Positions 26,908 to 35,060 of a DNA stretch of 64,000 nucleotides are shown piece after piece. Below the pieces are notes generated by a model, which saw only the letters and a list, made by a program, of their open reading frames with translations, made no database searches and was not told the DNA's origin. Position numbers and translations under genes: made by a program. The DNA is from Bog-473 sp963755375 (lineage in GTDB: Bacteria; Actinomycetota; Acidimicrobiia; Acidimicrobiales; RAAP-2). The stretch's first letter is position 1. Each line of letters starts with the position of its first letter. The stretch covers positions 26,946 through 90,945 of the forward strand of contig CAVWKG010000009.1 in assembly GCA_963755375.1 (NCBI GenBank), in the 5' to 3' direction.

Positions 26908-27144
26908 TCAATTGCGGCGACGGCCGAACTCTCTCAACCCCGTCAGCCCGTCCAGGTGATCGGGACACGCCCACACCCGCCACCAACGATCACCCGCCGG
27001 CGAGAACCCACCGCCCGGTCCATGAGGGCTTCTCGGGGCAGTGGGCGGCCTGCCCTGGCGGTCGTGAACCATGGCCCAGAACTGTCCCGGCTCGACGATG
27101 AACGCCTGGGCGTAGCGGTCGCCGGGCTGGGGCATCGCTGCCAT
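26908..27144 (-). CDS. Small hypothetical protein upstream of the recombinase pair
   Basis: A 78-residue candidate starting MAAMPQPGDRYAQAFIVEPGQFWAMVHD and ending GDRWWRVWACPDHLDGLTGLREFGRRR. Both ends look like one real protein, but the middle reads better in another frame (AAHCPEKPSWTGRW), so two compensating indels are possible. The single His/Cys-containing C terminus could bind metal. It is co-directional with the recombinases and may belong to the same module. Family not recognised. Confidence 0.35.
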   Translation of the reverse strand: MAAMPQPGDRYAQAFIVEPGQFWAMVHDRQGRPPTAPRSPHGPGGGFSPAGDRWWRVWACPDHLDGLTGLREFGRRRN

Positions 27145-27180
27145 GGATCGAGGTTAGAGCGCACCTGTCTCTGGCGGATA

Positions 27181-27288
27181 GGTCCGCCCCCTCCGCCCTG
27201 GTGCTCGCCTTCGGCTCCGCCCGGCCAGCCGGGCGGAGCCGGCGGGAGCCGGCGAGCACCAGGGCAGCGGACGGCGAGGGGGCGGACC
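27181..27288. repeat. 108-bp nested inverted repeat related to GC-rich family B
   Basis: Three nested arm pairs: GGTCCGCCCCC (27181) with GGGGGCGGACC (27278); GCCCTGGTGCTCGCC (27195) with GGCGAGCACCAGGGC (27251); GGCTCCGCCCGG (27213) with CCGGGCGGAGCC (27229). The GGTGCTCG arm and GCCCGGC sequence are shared with family B. It would form a strong cruciform or hairpin between the small hypothetical gene and the GntR gene. Confidence 0.8.
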
Positions 27289-27360
27289 TGGGGGTGGCGA
27301 TCTGGAGGACTGGCGAGTTGGCTGAGCGTCGAGTTCGCAGATTCGGCCGCACTATCCACG

Positions 27361-27386
27361 TACGAATCAGGCACCATGGGGGCAGG
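27361..27386 (-). repeat. Short palindromic repeat copy (ATGGTGCCTGATTCG core)
   Basis: TACGAATCAGGCACCATGGG then GGCAGG, the reverse orientation of the 21642 type, about 20 bases after the stop of the GntR gene. Confidence 0.65.
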
Positions 27387-27404
27387 CAGGTTGGGGACCA
27401 GTCA

Positions 27405-27764
27405 CTACGAGAGTGATTGAACAATCTCCACCACGTCTTCACTTCGGTATCCGTGAAAGCGAGCGAACTCAAGTAGCTCACGCACCTTTTCGATAACGGC
27501 ACCGTCGTGGAGTGTCCCCGCCACAGTGACGCCTCTCCCACGGCGAAACTCTAGGAGGCCTTCATCGCGCAGAACACGGAGGGCACGGAGCACAGTGTTC
27601 GTATTCACGCCCAACACAGCGGCCAAGTCTTTGGCCGGAGGTAGTCGCTCTCCGGGGGACGCTTCACCAGCCGCGATAACGCGGCGGATTTCTGCGGCAA
27701 CCTGATCGTGAAGAGCGATGTCCTCGGAGCGGTCGACCTTGACATCCAACATAGTGCTAGACAT
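27405..27764 (-). CDS. GntR-family (YtrA-like) transcriptional regulator
   Basis: A short GntR protein of about 119 residues: IALHDQVAAEIRRVIAAGEASPGERLPPAKDLAAVLGVNTNTVLRALRVLRDEGLLEFRRGRGVTVAG is the winged helix, followed only by a two-helix tail (VIEKVRELLEFARFHGYRSEDVVEIVQSL). This short-tail form is typical of the YtrA subgroup, which often controls adjacent membrane or transport genes. I place the start at ATG 27764 (or 27752), inside an inverted repeat at 27750-27776 that also covers the start of the divergent gene. The frame remains open to 27848, so a longer N terminus cannot be excluded. Confidence 0.8.
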   Translation of the reverse strand: MSSTMLDVKVDRSEDIALHDQVAAEIRRVIAAGEASPGERLPPAKDLAAVLGVNTNTVLRALRVLRDEGLLEFRRGRGVTVAGTLHDGAVIEKVRELLEFARFHGYRSEDVVEIVQSLS

Positions 27765-27776
27765 AGTAGCACTATG
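27750..27776. promoter_or_regulatory. 10-bp-arm palindrome over both divergent start codons
   Basis: CATAGTGCTA (27750-27759), spacer GACATAG, TAGCACTATG (27767-27776). Perfect arms. It is probably the GntR-type operator, and it contains the start of the regulator (27764 or 27752, minus) and the ATG of the secreted protein (27774, plus). Confidence 0.75.
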
Positions 27777-28598
27777 TCTAGGTCCGCCGTACTTGCTGAT
27801 GCTCCGACGCCTGCCGAAGTTCTGATCCCTGAAGCAAGAAGCCGCCAACGGCAGCGATACCGCCGCTCCACTGCCTTGGTCGCGCTGGGGATGCTTCTTG
27901 TAGGAGGCCTCGTCGCGCTGTTGTTTTCGGTTGCGTCGAGCGGCTCCAGCACGTCTCAGACAACCCCGAAACCGTCCGTTGGGACAGGTGTTCGGGGCCC
28001 GATACTCGTTCGACCAGTGTTGTGTTTGGGACCGTCCTATTCTGCGAGCGCTCCACGGGGAACCAGCTCCCTACCTCTTGGCTGCCCCGCCCCTTACGCT
28101 CAAACCGCGTCGGCGCTCAACGTCCAACCACAAACCAACAGTCCAACGGGATTCTCAAACAACTCCGTCGCCCCGTATCCGGTGCTCGCGGGCTATCCGA
28201 ACACGACTCGTGATTCTCTAAACCACGTTGTGTTGCTCGGGGGTTTGCCGGGCTCAGACATTCAGGGAGTCTTCGGGAGGGGGGTCAGATACCTTCTCGG
28301 ACCCTCCACCTTGAAGCTGTCTTCGGCCAACGTCGTCTCGGCGGCCGCCCAGCAGGAGCAGACTGGGGGCTGGATCGTGAAGATCCGTCTTTCTTCAGCT
28401 GCATCGGCCTCGTGGGACAAGACAGCGTCTCAGTCCTTCCACTCCTTCTTGGCCCTCGACGTGGGAGGAAAGGTGGCGACTGTCCCCCTTATCGAACCGG
28501 ACCAAAGTTCGTTCACCTCTTTCAACGGCGTCATGGAGTGGTCGGGGGGCTTCAATGCTTCAACGGCGCGAGCCATCGCCGCTGCCGCGAAGGGCTAA
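27774..28598 (+). CDS. Membrane-anchored protein with SecDF P1-like head domain
   Basis: A 274-residue protein with one N-terminal helix (RYRRSTALVALGMLLVGGLVALLFSVASSG) and an extracytoplasmic remainder. The C-terminal ~110 residues (KLSSANVVSAAAQQEQTGGWIVKIRLSSAASASWDKTASQSF, ALDVGGKVATVPLIEP, FNGVMEWSGGFNASTARAIAAA) resemble the P1 head of SecD, present alone in many actinobacterial secreted proteins. The start at 27774 lies in the palindrome of the divergent regulator; a more upstream start at 27708 would overlap the regulator gene. Function unknown; control by the GntR neighbour is inferred. Confidence 0.75.
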   Translation: MSRSAVLADAPTPAEVLIPEARSRQRQRYRRSTALVALGMLLVGGLVALLFSVASSGSSTSQTTPKPSVGTGVRGPILVRPVLCLGPSYSASAPRGTSSLPLGCPAPYAQTASALNVQPQTNSPTGFSNNSVAPYPVLAGYPNTTRDSLNHVVLLGGLPGSDIQGVFGRGVRYLLGPSTLKLSSANVVSAAAQQEQTGGWIVKIRLSSAASASWDKTASQSFHSFLALDVGGKVATVPLIEPDQSSFTSFNGVMEWSGGFNASTARAIAAAAKG

Positions 28599-28636
28599 GA
28601 ACTCGCTTCACGGCTACTCCCCAGAGCCCGTGAGAA

Positions 28637-28672
28637 GAAGGGCAAGCAAGGCGAGAAGGGCAAGCAAGGCGA
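28637..28672 (+). repeat. Two tandem 18-bp units
   Basis: GAAGGGCAAGCAAGGCGA twice, 38 bases after the SecD-like stop. The rest of 28599-28899 holds no supported gene. Confidence 0.75.
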
Positions 28673-28899
28673 ATAATTCAGTGATGCCAGTTGGCCCAAA
28701 GTGAAAACCCAGAAGAGACCTTGGGCGGGCCAAGGCGTCGGTGAACAGCCGCTCGCTATCGACACCGTCCTTGACACACGAAAGGTTCTCCGTGGCGGTC
28801 AAAGCGCCGGCGTCTTGAGCGGCAGCGGGATGCACCCCCGCTCCAGATCTTCGGTTCAAATTTATGCCCGGCGGCTGCGGGCGGCTCCCGGCATCAGCG

Positions 28900-30647
28900 C
28901 TAACCCGCCCCGACGATCGGTGCGTTCAACAGCGTTCCACCCATCGACCCCTGGAACGGGGCGCCGAAGGCGAAGACACCGCCGTCCGAGGCGACCTCGT
29001 AGTATCCGCCGGTCAAGGGGTCGACGGCCATCCCGACGATGGGCTTGTTGAGGGGGGTGCCTCCCATCGATCCCTGGAACAGGGCGCCGAAGGCGAAGAC
29101 ACCGCCGTCCGAGGCGACCTCGTAGTATCCGCCGGTCACCGGGTCGACTGCCATTCCCACGATCGGCTTGTTTGGCGGTGTTACACCAATCGAACCTTGG
29201 AAGGGCGCCCCCCACACGAATAGCCCGCCGTCGGACGCCACTTCGTAGTACCCACCTGTGGCTGGATCGACGGTCATTCCCACGATCGGCTTGTTCAAGA
29301 CGAGGGTGCCAGCCGAGCCTTGGAAGGGTGCATTGAAAGCGAAGATTCCGCCATCGGAAGCGACCTCGTAGTAGCCCCCGGTCAGCGGATCAATGGCCAT
29401 GCCTACGATCGGTTGGTTCAAAGGCTTGCCGCCCATGGACCCGTAGAAGGGGGCGTTGAAGGCGAAGATCCCCCCGTCCGAGGCCACCTCGTAGTAGCCC
29501 CCCGTCAAGGGGTCGACGGCCATCCCGACGATGGGCTTGTTGAGGTGCGCGCCGCCCATGGACCCGTAGAAGGGGGCGTTGAAGGCGAAGATCCCGCCGT
29601 CGGAGGCAACCTCGTAGTAGCCACCAGAGGCAACCTCGTAGTAGCCCCCAGTGTAGGAGATGAGGACCTCGCCGTTACCTGCCAGCGCCGCCGGGGCGCT
29701 CGGTGCGTCGTTGATGCTCACTGTGCTCGTGCCAATGGGAGCAACATACGAACTTCCCCCACCCCCGCCCCCTGTCCCGCCGGCCGGGGTACAGGGAGCC
29801 ATGCCTGTAAATCCCGATCCGCCGCCTTGCCCCCCGCCGCCGAAGCCGCCGCCCCCACCCCCGCCTCCAACAACGCCGCCTCCCCCTTGGAGGGGTGACC
29901 CGGGGGCGCCGTCGTCCGGCCCGCACATGCCGGGGACATCGATAGGAGCTACGCCGCCAAGTCCATCGCCAGCCGGCACTCCTGCGTTCCCGCCGGTCGA
30001 ACCTCCTGCCCCGGAACCACCCGCCTGATCGGCGTTGCCAGCCGCACCCGGGGTCCCAAAACCCCCACCCGAACCTCCACCGCCGCCGGCAACGAGAAGT
30101 GGAGAGGCTCCTTGAAAGACCCTGGTGGTGCCACCTCCTCCGCCCGAAGCGGCTCCATAGACGTTCCCCGCAGATCCGCCCCCGTCGAAACCTCCCTGAC
30201 CACCTGCAGTGCCGTCACCACCGGCACCACCGACGTTGATAGTGAGCACTTCACCTGGAGACACGGCGACGGTGCCTTTTACCTCAGCGCCAAGACCACC
30301 TGGCACTGAAGCGTCTCCGGCATTGCCGACTCCTCCATTGGCGCCGAACAACGCGAACGTTGCCGATGTCACACCGGCTGGGACGGTCCAGGTAGTGGCG
30401 ATCCGGTTTCCAAGAAAGTGACCGTGCAGGCGCCGGCGCCGCAAAGAGAGGGTTGGGCGCCGGCAGAGCCAATCGAGACAAGCGCCTGCGCAAGACCGAC
30501 AAGCAACCCGACCAAGAGAAGGACACACGTGCGGAGGAAGGCCCGAGGAGCACACGGCCACACAGCCCGGCGGCGTGAAACACTTCTTGACGGCCGACCA
30601 CTGCGTGACTGTTTCGGCGTGGGCTTGTGTTCACAGAGGAGTTCCAC
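28900..30647 (-). pseudogene. Secreted Gly-rich protein with six GYYEVASDGG repeats, frameshifted after the signal peptide
   Basis: The minus-strand frame from 30647 carries a signal peptide (LRTCVLLLVGLLVGLAQALVSIGSAGA) and CGAGACTVTFLETG. About 30400-30420 the frame must move by one base, continuing as NRIATTWTVPAGVTSATFALFGANGG. Then come ~200 residues of poly-Gly-rich sequence and six ~49-residue units, each with GGYYEVASDGGIFAF, a FYGSMGG or FQGSMGG segment and LNKPIVGMAVDP. The units are near-identical at DNA level (about 147 bases), so copy number may change by recombination. Units of this kind are frequent in Acidimicrobiia surface proteins and are thought to form a beta structure; binding partner unknown. 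Confidence 0.75.
28906..29640 (-). repeat. Six tandem ~147-bp coding repeats
   Basis: In-frame tandem units within the Gly-rich protein gene; units one and two are the most alike. The unit next to the Gly-rich region begins with a partial duplication of GGYYEVAS. Confidence 0.85.
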
Positions 30648-31296
30648 CGATCTAACTCCGCGATTGCTAATGCACTGAGTTCGCCTTTATAACACGACGT
30701 GCGCTGCATTGCCTTGGCCTGTCGTCAATGCGAGGAACCGGGCTCGACGGCGCCACCGGGAAACGCAAGGGCCACGCGGCGCGGGGGCGGGGAGCGTTTG
30801 GCAGTGCAAACGGAGACGCACCCCTGTGCCACATCTGACCCTGGGGGCACCTCCGGCCTTCAATGGTGCGCGTTATGGGACACCTATCAAAGCGCAGATC
30901 GCCGATAAGGCGGTACACGGCCACCGCTCGGTGCTGGCCGATCGCAGCGAGGAGTGCGCGTGGCCCCTAGCGGGACTCGCCACTACCGTTGCTGCCGCCG
31001 GCGTCCCGAGCGAGTCGTATTCGAGTCATAAGTCGATGGTCATCCTTCGCGGCTACGTCCGCGAGGGTCGCTGTTCGAGAGACGCCGCAGCGCTCGTGGG
31101 CTCTGAGCCAACACAGTCTCAGGCTCGACCTCTCAGAAATACTCGTGGTAAGCCGCGTGTTGCGATCTGCATGGCACGATCTGGCTGTTTCCTCGTCAGC
31201 CACAACCGGTATGACCCCGCGCAGTAGGTGTACCCTGGGGGCAGTTCAAGTTGAGCTGTGTCCCTCCGCTACCGGAGGGAGATCGGCGGTCCTGAG
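30648..31296. other. Gene-free GC-rich region
   Basis: About 650 bases without a convincing gene. It contains GC-rich repeat family C at 30748-30825 and possibly the promoter of the surface-protein gene at its left end. Confidence 0.4.
30748..30825 (+). repeat. GC-rich repeat, family C, copy 1
   Basis: CACCGGGAAACGCAAGGGCC, GCGGCGCGGGGGCGGGG and GTGCAAACGGAGACGCA occur in the same order at 56524-56620. Confidence 0.65.
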
Positions 31297-32028
31297 ATGG
31301 GACCCACCCCGCAACACTCGGCCAGCAGTCGCGAGAAACTCGAGGCCACTGCAGAGGCGGTTCTCCCGCTTCAGATCCTCGATGTGCGAACCAGGACCAG
31401 GGGTGCGCTGAGGGAGATCGCGGGCAGAATCACGCCTGGCATGTCCGAGGACACCGGGCGGACGCATGCAGCCACAGTCCTACGCGATGCTGGTCTACGC
31501 AAGGGATGGCACAAAATCTTGGTGCGTTTCGGCCAGAACACCACTAAGAACTTCGAGGACCCGTCGACATCCGGCGTGGTACTGGGTGATGACGACATCT
31601 TCTTCCTCGACATCGGCCCGATTTATGAGGGATGCGAAGGGGATGCGGGAGACACGTTCGTAGTGGGTGACGATCCCGAGATGACCAAGGCAGCCGAGGA
31701 TGTCAAGTCGATCTGGACATCGACGCGTCATCGTTGGTTGCACGACGGTTTGACCGGCATGGCCTTGTATCAGTTTGCCGAGGAGACCGCGCAACAGCGT
31801 GGCTGGCAACTCAACCTGGAGTTGACAGGACACCGCCTCTCAGAGTTCCCACACGATGCGCACTACGACGGCACCCTTGACAGAGTGGATTTCCGCCCCT
31901 CCGACTTACGCTGGATGCTAGAGATCCAAATCAGACATCCGAATCGCGACTTCGGCGCGTTCTTCGAGGACCTGTTGCTCGAGGACGATCGCCTGCAGGC
32001 AGAGTCACTATCCGTGTCGATAGATTGA
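31297..32028 (+). CDS. M24-family metallopeptidase (aminopeptidase P / methionine aminopeptidase fold)
   Basis: The 243-residue protein shows the pita-bread metal ligands: two Asp in FFLDIGPIYEGCEGDAGDTF, His in LELTGHRLSEFPH, and Glu in WMLEIQIRHPN and FFEDLLL. The helical N-terminal part (LREIAGRITPGMSEDTGRTHAATVLRDAGL) is the usual M24 start, without the extra domain of Xaa-Pro dipeptidases. It would cleave N-terminal residues or, as in creatinase relatives, act on another amide. A GTG at 31258 is an alternative start; neither has a strong ribosome binding site. It stands at the left edge of the repeat-bracketed gene mosaic. Confidence 0.78.
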   Translation: MGPTPQHSASSREKLEATAEAVLPLQILDVRTRTRGALREIAGRITPGMSEDTGRTHAATVLRDAGLRKGWHKILVRFGQNTTKNFEDPSTSGVVLGDDDIFFLDIGPIYEGCEGDAGDTFVVGDDPEMTKAAEDVKSIWTSTRHRWLHDGLTGMALYQFAEETAQQRGWQLNLELTGHRLSEFPHDAHYDGTLDRVDFRPSDLRWMLEIQIRHPNRDFGAFFEDLLLEDDRLQAESLSVSID

Positions 32029-32270
32029 GGCTAAAGGGAACCCTCCCGCCGATTCTGGGGTGTACGACTGGCGGTGCATGGGATCGACGCTCGAGGGCGG
32101 TGAATAACGACGACGCCCACCGAACGACACACGAGCGCAGGGCCGAACGCGCCAGATCGCCGGATGTGGGGAGCTGCTGGTGTCCCATGACGCGCGTTCG
32201 TCAATCGTGCTGAGGGTATCTCCTTACGCCGGGCTGGAGACGCCCAAGTCGGGGGCAATCTTGGGTCTCT

Positions 32271-32768
32271 CTACCTTGGGTGGCCTTCCTCCAGGTAGAC
32301 GAATTCGGTCGAAGCGAAACTCGCTCGGAGGCGACGAGCCATCACGGGAGTCACGTATTCATCCAAATCCTCTTCCTTGACGAACCGCCATTCCGACAAC
32401 TCACTCTCCGGTAGATGAAATCTCGCGGTGTCGTCCTCTGAGAGAACCCCTCCAAAAAACACGAACCGGAGTGCGTCGCTACGAACTCCCTCGACGGGCC
32501 TTCGATAATCAATGGACCGAAGGCGAGCATTTCGCAGTTCGAAGTCCAGTTCTTCACGCACTTCTCGGATACAGGCGGCAAGTGGCGACTCATCAGCTTC
32601 GACGCCGCCTCCCGGGATCTCCCACGGGTCCTTGTAGACGGGGTTTACGAGGAGTACACGGCCGAGGTCATCGCAGAAGAGGCACCCAGCACCGACATGC
32701 TTTGTTGGCAAGGATCTATAGAACTCAGAAGTGCCGGATGGGCGATCGGTCAGAGGTTGCTCGCTCAC
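32271..32768 (-). CDS. NUDIX hydrolase
   Basis: The Nudix box is complete: GGGVEADESPLAACIREVREELDF fits Gx5Ex7REUxEExGU except for the final Gly. It is preceded by LVNPVYKDPWEIPGG, the usual lead-in strand. Such enzymes hydrolyse nucleoside diphosphates linked to another group; the substrate cannot be told. I take GTG 32768 as start because a repeat copy at 32815-32852 lies just upstream and a longer protein would run into it. A family-length product of about 165 residues results. Confidence 0.8.
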   Translation of the reverse strand: MSEQPLTDRPSGTSEFYRSLPTKHVGAGCLFCDDLGRVLLVNPVYKDPWEIPGGGVEADESPLAACIREVREELDFELRNARLRSIDYRRPVEGVRSDALRFVFFGGVLSEDDTARFHLPESELSEWRFVKEEDLDEYVTPVMARRLRASFASTEFVYLEEGHPR

Positions 32769-32814
32769 AGTCTCAAGTATGGCCCGATGAACACTGTGGC
32801 CCACATGACCACGG

Positions 32815-32852
32815 GTGTCCCCGTTCGCCGGGATGGGGTTGCTTCGGGGACA
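32815..32852 (+). repeat. Short palindromic repeat copy (GTTCGCCGGG core)
   Basis: GTGTCCCCGTTCGCCGGGAT then GGGGTTGCTTCGGGGACA. TGTCCCC/GGGGACA is a perfect 7-bp outer stem. It lies in the divergent gap of the NUDIX gene and the secreted protein gene. Confidence 0.85.
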
Positions 32853-32867
32853 GGCCATCATGGTCGT

Positions 32868-33449
32868 GTGGGTGTGAGACTTCGCGGACAACGGTGGTGG
32901 CTTGGCGGGCTTGCCCTCACGGTTCTCGTCCTCATCTATGGCCCCTGTGGCGTCTCAGATGCCAGCGGTTCTTCCACGGTTGTCGGCACTCCGACGCACC
33001 CCCAGCTCCTGACCTGTACGGAGGAAGCGACGCAGTTCACCGGCACTTTGCCTCCAGTCGGGCCACATGACATCGGATTCGGCCCTGGGTATTTCCCTCA
33101 GGCGCGCCGCCTGGCGACCATGAATCCGCCTAACTCGGGGCGAGAGGCTCAACTCACCGGGTACAAGCTCCCCCCGGTTGTCTTTCCGGGAGCCACGGTG
33201 ACCATGACGATCGCCCGTGGTGCGCGGTCCTACGTGGTGCAACAGAACCCATGGTCGCCACGCCAAGGGAGCGTGTCGGTCACGTATCGAGCTTGTTTGC
33301 ACAAGCGTGGGTTTTTTCCCCAGAGCTTCCGGTTCACCGATGGTCGAAAACGGGGCTGCGTTCCCCTCGAGGTGCGGGTCGGCGGGCAGCGAAAGACGAG
33401 CAACATCGTTCTGTCGTTCTTCGCCGGACGGTGCAGAACTTCGTCTTGA
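32868..33449 (+). CDS. Secreted hypothetical protein
   Basis: From GTG 32868 there is a signal peptide (QRWWLGGLALTVLVLIYGPCGVSDASG) and a ~165-residue mature part with four Cys (LLTCTEEA, YRACLHKRG, KRGCVPLEV, FAGRCRTSS) that could form two disulfides. The strand-rich C terminus (VTMTIARGARSYVVQQNP, SVSVTYRACL, TSNIVLSFFAGRC) resembles an Ig-like sandwich. No family recognised. It begins 16 bases after a palindromic repeat, so little room is left for its own promoter. Confidence 0.65.
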   Translation: MGVRLRGQRWWLGGLALTVLVLIYGPCGVSDASGSSTVVGTPTHPQLLTCTEEATQFTGTLPPVGPHDIGFGPGYFPQARRLATMNPPNSGREAQLTGYKLPPVVFPGATVTMTIARGARSYVVQQNPWSPRQGSVSVTYRACLHKRGFFPQSFRFTDGRKRGCVPLEVRVGGQRKTSNIVLSFFAGRCRTSS

Positions 33450-33601
33450 TCCGTCGGGAGTGCCCGGCCCAGGACATTGGGTTGAGTGCGTCCGCGGACT
33501 ATCCCCGTCGCCGGGAGTGGGGCGCCTCTACCGCCAATCGAGCAGCCGGGTGCGAGCGCGCGGGGCTGGCGACTTGTCGTGCAACGAGTAGTTTCGATCG
33601 A

Positions 33602-33979
33602 ATGGTCGTACCGGGTGCGGCTTGGGCGGCAGTCACCGTGGACTGCGTCGAGCCAGAGAGGGTGTCTGAGTTCTGGAGCCGCATGCTTGATGCGCCGGCG
33701 CGAACGATTGGACTTCCCGGCTGGTTCAGAATCGGACCCACGGCTCCCGGAGGTCCAGCAATAACGTTTCAGCCGGTCCCCGAAGAGAAGGTGGGCAAGT
33801 CTCGACTCCACCTTGATCTTTGGGTCGCAGAACTGGATGCCGCAATTGCTCTGGTCCGGGACCTTGGCGGGAGGTCCACCGGCGAGACCCACCTCTACGA
33901 CGAAGGCACAGTGGTCGTGATGTCCGACGTTGAGGGAAACGAGTTCTGCTTGGTAGGTCCCCAGAGCCCGGATGAATGA
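33602..33979 (+). CDS. VOC-family (glyoxalase-like) protein
   Basis: The ATG at 33602 begins VVPGAAWAAVTVDCVEPERVSEFWSRML, a classic start of one-module glyoxalase/bleomycin-resistance proteins. It continues LHLDLWVAELDAAIALVRDLGG and ends VVVMSDVEGNEFCLV, the module with the metal-binding Glu. Length 125 residues, normal for the family. Members bind or transform small molecules with a divalent metal; the ligand is unknown. The stop codon is immediately followed by a repeat copy at 33981. Confidence 0.82.
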   Translation: MVVPGAAWAAVTVDCVEPERVSEFWSRMLDAPARTIGLPGWFRIGPTAPGGPAITFQPVPEEKVGKSRLHLDLWVAELDAAIALVRDLGGRSTGETHLYDEGTVVVMSDVEGNEFCLVGPQSPDE

Positions 33980-33980
33980 G

Positions 33981-34012
33981 ACTGCCCCCTATCGCCGGGA
34001 ATGTGTCATTCG
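33981..34012 (+). repeat. Short palindromic repeat copy (TATCGCCGGG core)
   Basis: ACTGCCCCCTATCGCCGGGA, one base after the VOC stop and 15 bases before the convergent folD stop. Confidence 0.7.
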
Positions 34013-34027
34013 AAAGGCGGATGAACT

Positions 34028-34885
34028 CTAAACGATTAGAGCGTCCTCAGCGGCCGAAATCGTCTGTTCGATGAGAATCGCAATGGTGGTCGGCCCGACT
34101 CCACCGGGCACCGGAGTTATGAGTCCTGCCACGGATTCCGCCTCCGAGAAGGCCACGTCGCCCACATTCCCCGCGTTATAGCCAGCATCGATGACGACCG
34201 CTCCTGGCTTGATCCAAGAACCTCGGACGAAATTGGGCCGCCCCACAGCGGCTACGACGATGTCTGCGGTTCGCACGATGGCGGAAAGGTCAACTGTGTG
34301 TGAATGGCAATAGGTGACCGTGGCATCGCGGGCCAAGAGGAGCATCCCGATTGGCTTTCCAAGGATGGGGCTTCGACCGATCACCACAGCGTGACGTCCC
34401 ACCGGGTCGACGTCGTATTCATCAAGCAGTCGCATGATTCCCCCTGGCGTACAGGAAGCGAATCCCGGCAGACCAAAGGACATTGAGGCAAAGGCGTCTT
34501 TGGTGACCCCATCGACATCCTTGCTCGGAGTGATGGCTTCGAATACTGCCCGCTCGTCGACACCTTTGGGTACGGGGTGTTGGAGCAAGATTCCGTCGAT
34601 GCCGGCGTCCATCGAAAGTCCTTCGATGACACCGACGACATCCTCTGTTGTCGAGTCATCAGGAAGCTCCATGACCACTGAATCAACCCCAACTCGCTCA
34701 CAGCGGGCTCGTTTCATCTTGACGTAGGTAACCGAGGCGGGATCGCTCCCGACGAGCACGGCTGCGAGGCAAGGGCGTCTGCCAGCTCGTTCTCTGAAGG
34801 CAACCGCCCGTAGCGTGCACTCTTCGAGGATTTTGTGGGAAACGGCCGTGCCGTCAATGAGCTGTGCGCCGGGTGGATTTGCCAT
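34028..34885 (-). CDS. folD: Bifunctional methylenetetrahydrofolate dehydrogenase / methenyltetrahydrofolate cyclohydrolase
   Basis: The ATG at 34885 has AAGGAG seven bases upstream. The protein (285 residues, normal length) has the catalytic Tyr/Lys segment SDPASVTYVKMKRARCERVG, the folate-site ILLQHPVPKGVDER and the Asp in SKDVDGVTKDAF. The NADP-binding GRSPILGKPIGMLLLARDATVTYCHS and the end PVPGGVGPTTIAILIEQT complete the fold. It interconverts 5,10-methylene- and 10-formyl-tetrahydrofolate for purine and methionine synthesis. This is a usual housekeeping enzyme, unexpected among so many mobile and broken genes; it may be a second copy. Confidence 0.93.
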   Translation of the reverse strand: MANPPGAQLIDGTAVSHKILEECTLRAVAFRERAGRRPCLAAVLVGSDPASVTYVKMKRARCERVGVDSVVMELPDDSTTEDVVGVIEGLSMDAGIDGILLQHPVPKGVDERAVFEAITPSKDVDGVTKDAFASMSFGLPGFASCTPGGIMRLLDEYDVDPVGRHAVVIGRSPILGKPIGMLLLARDATVTYCHSHTVDLSAIVRTADIVVAAVGRPNFVRGSWIKPGAVVIDAGYNAGNVGDVAFSEAESVAGLITPVPGGVGPTTIAILIEQTISAAEDALIV

Positions 34886-35060
34886 GTCTGCGCTCCTTGG
34901 GTCGATGGAATCGCCCAGGCGCACGGCATGACAGAGGGCCGCTCCCCGGTGGTTGTTCCCACCTCAGCGCCAGTCACGGCCCAGCTAAAGAATACTCGCG
35001 CCGCCGTTCGGAGATGCCCCTTTCAGTGGGGGGACTGTTGGCGAATCGACCCTCTCGACG

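Noticed and set aside
28810..28875. A tRNA-like T-arm (GGTTCAAAT) near 28852
   Set aside because: No acceptor stem, D-arm or anticodon arm can be folded around it. I found no convincing tRNA or rRNA gene in the window.
28906..29640. CRISPR-like regularly spaced repeats
   Set aside because: The ~147-base units are in-frame coding repeats of GGYYEVASDGG; there are no unique spacers and no cas genes in the window.
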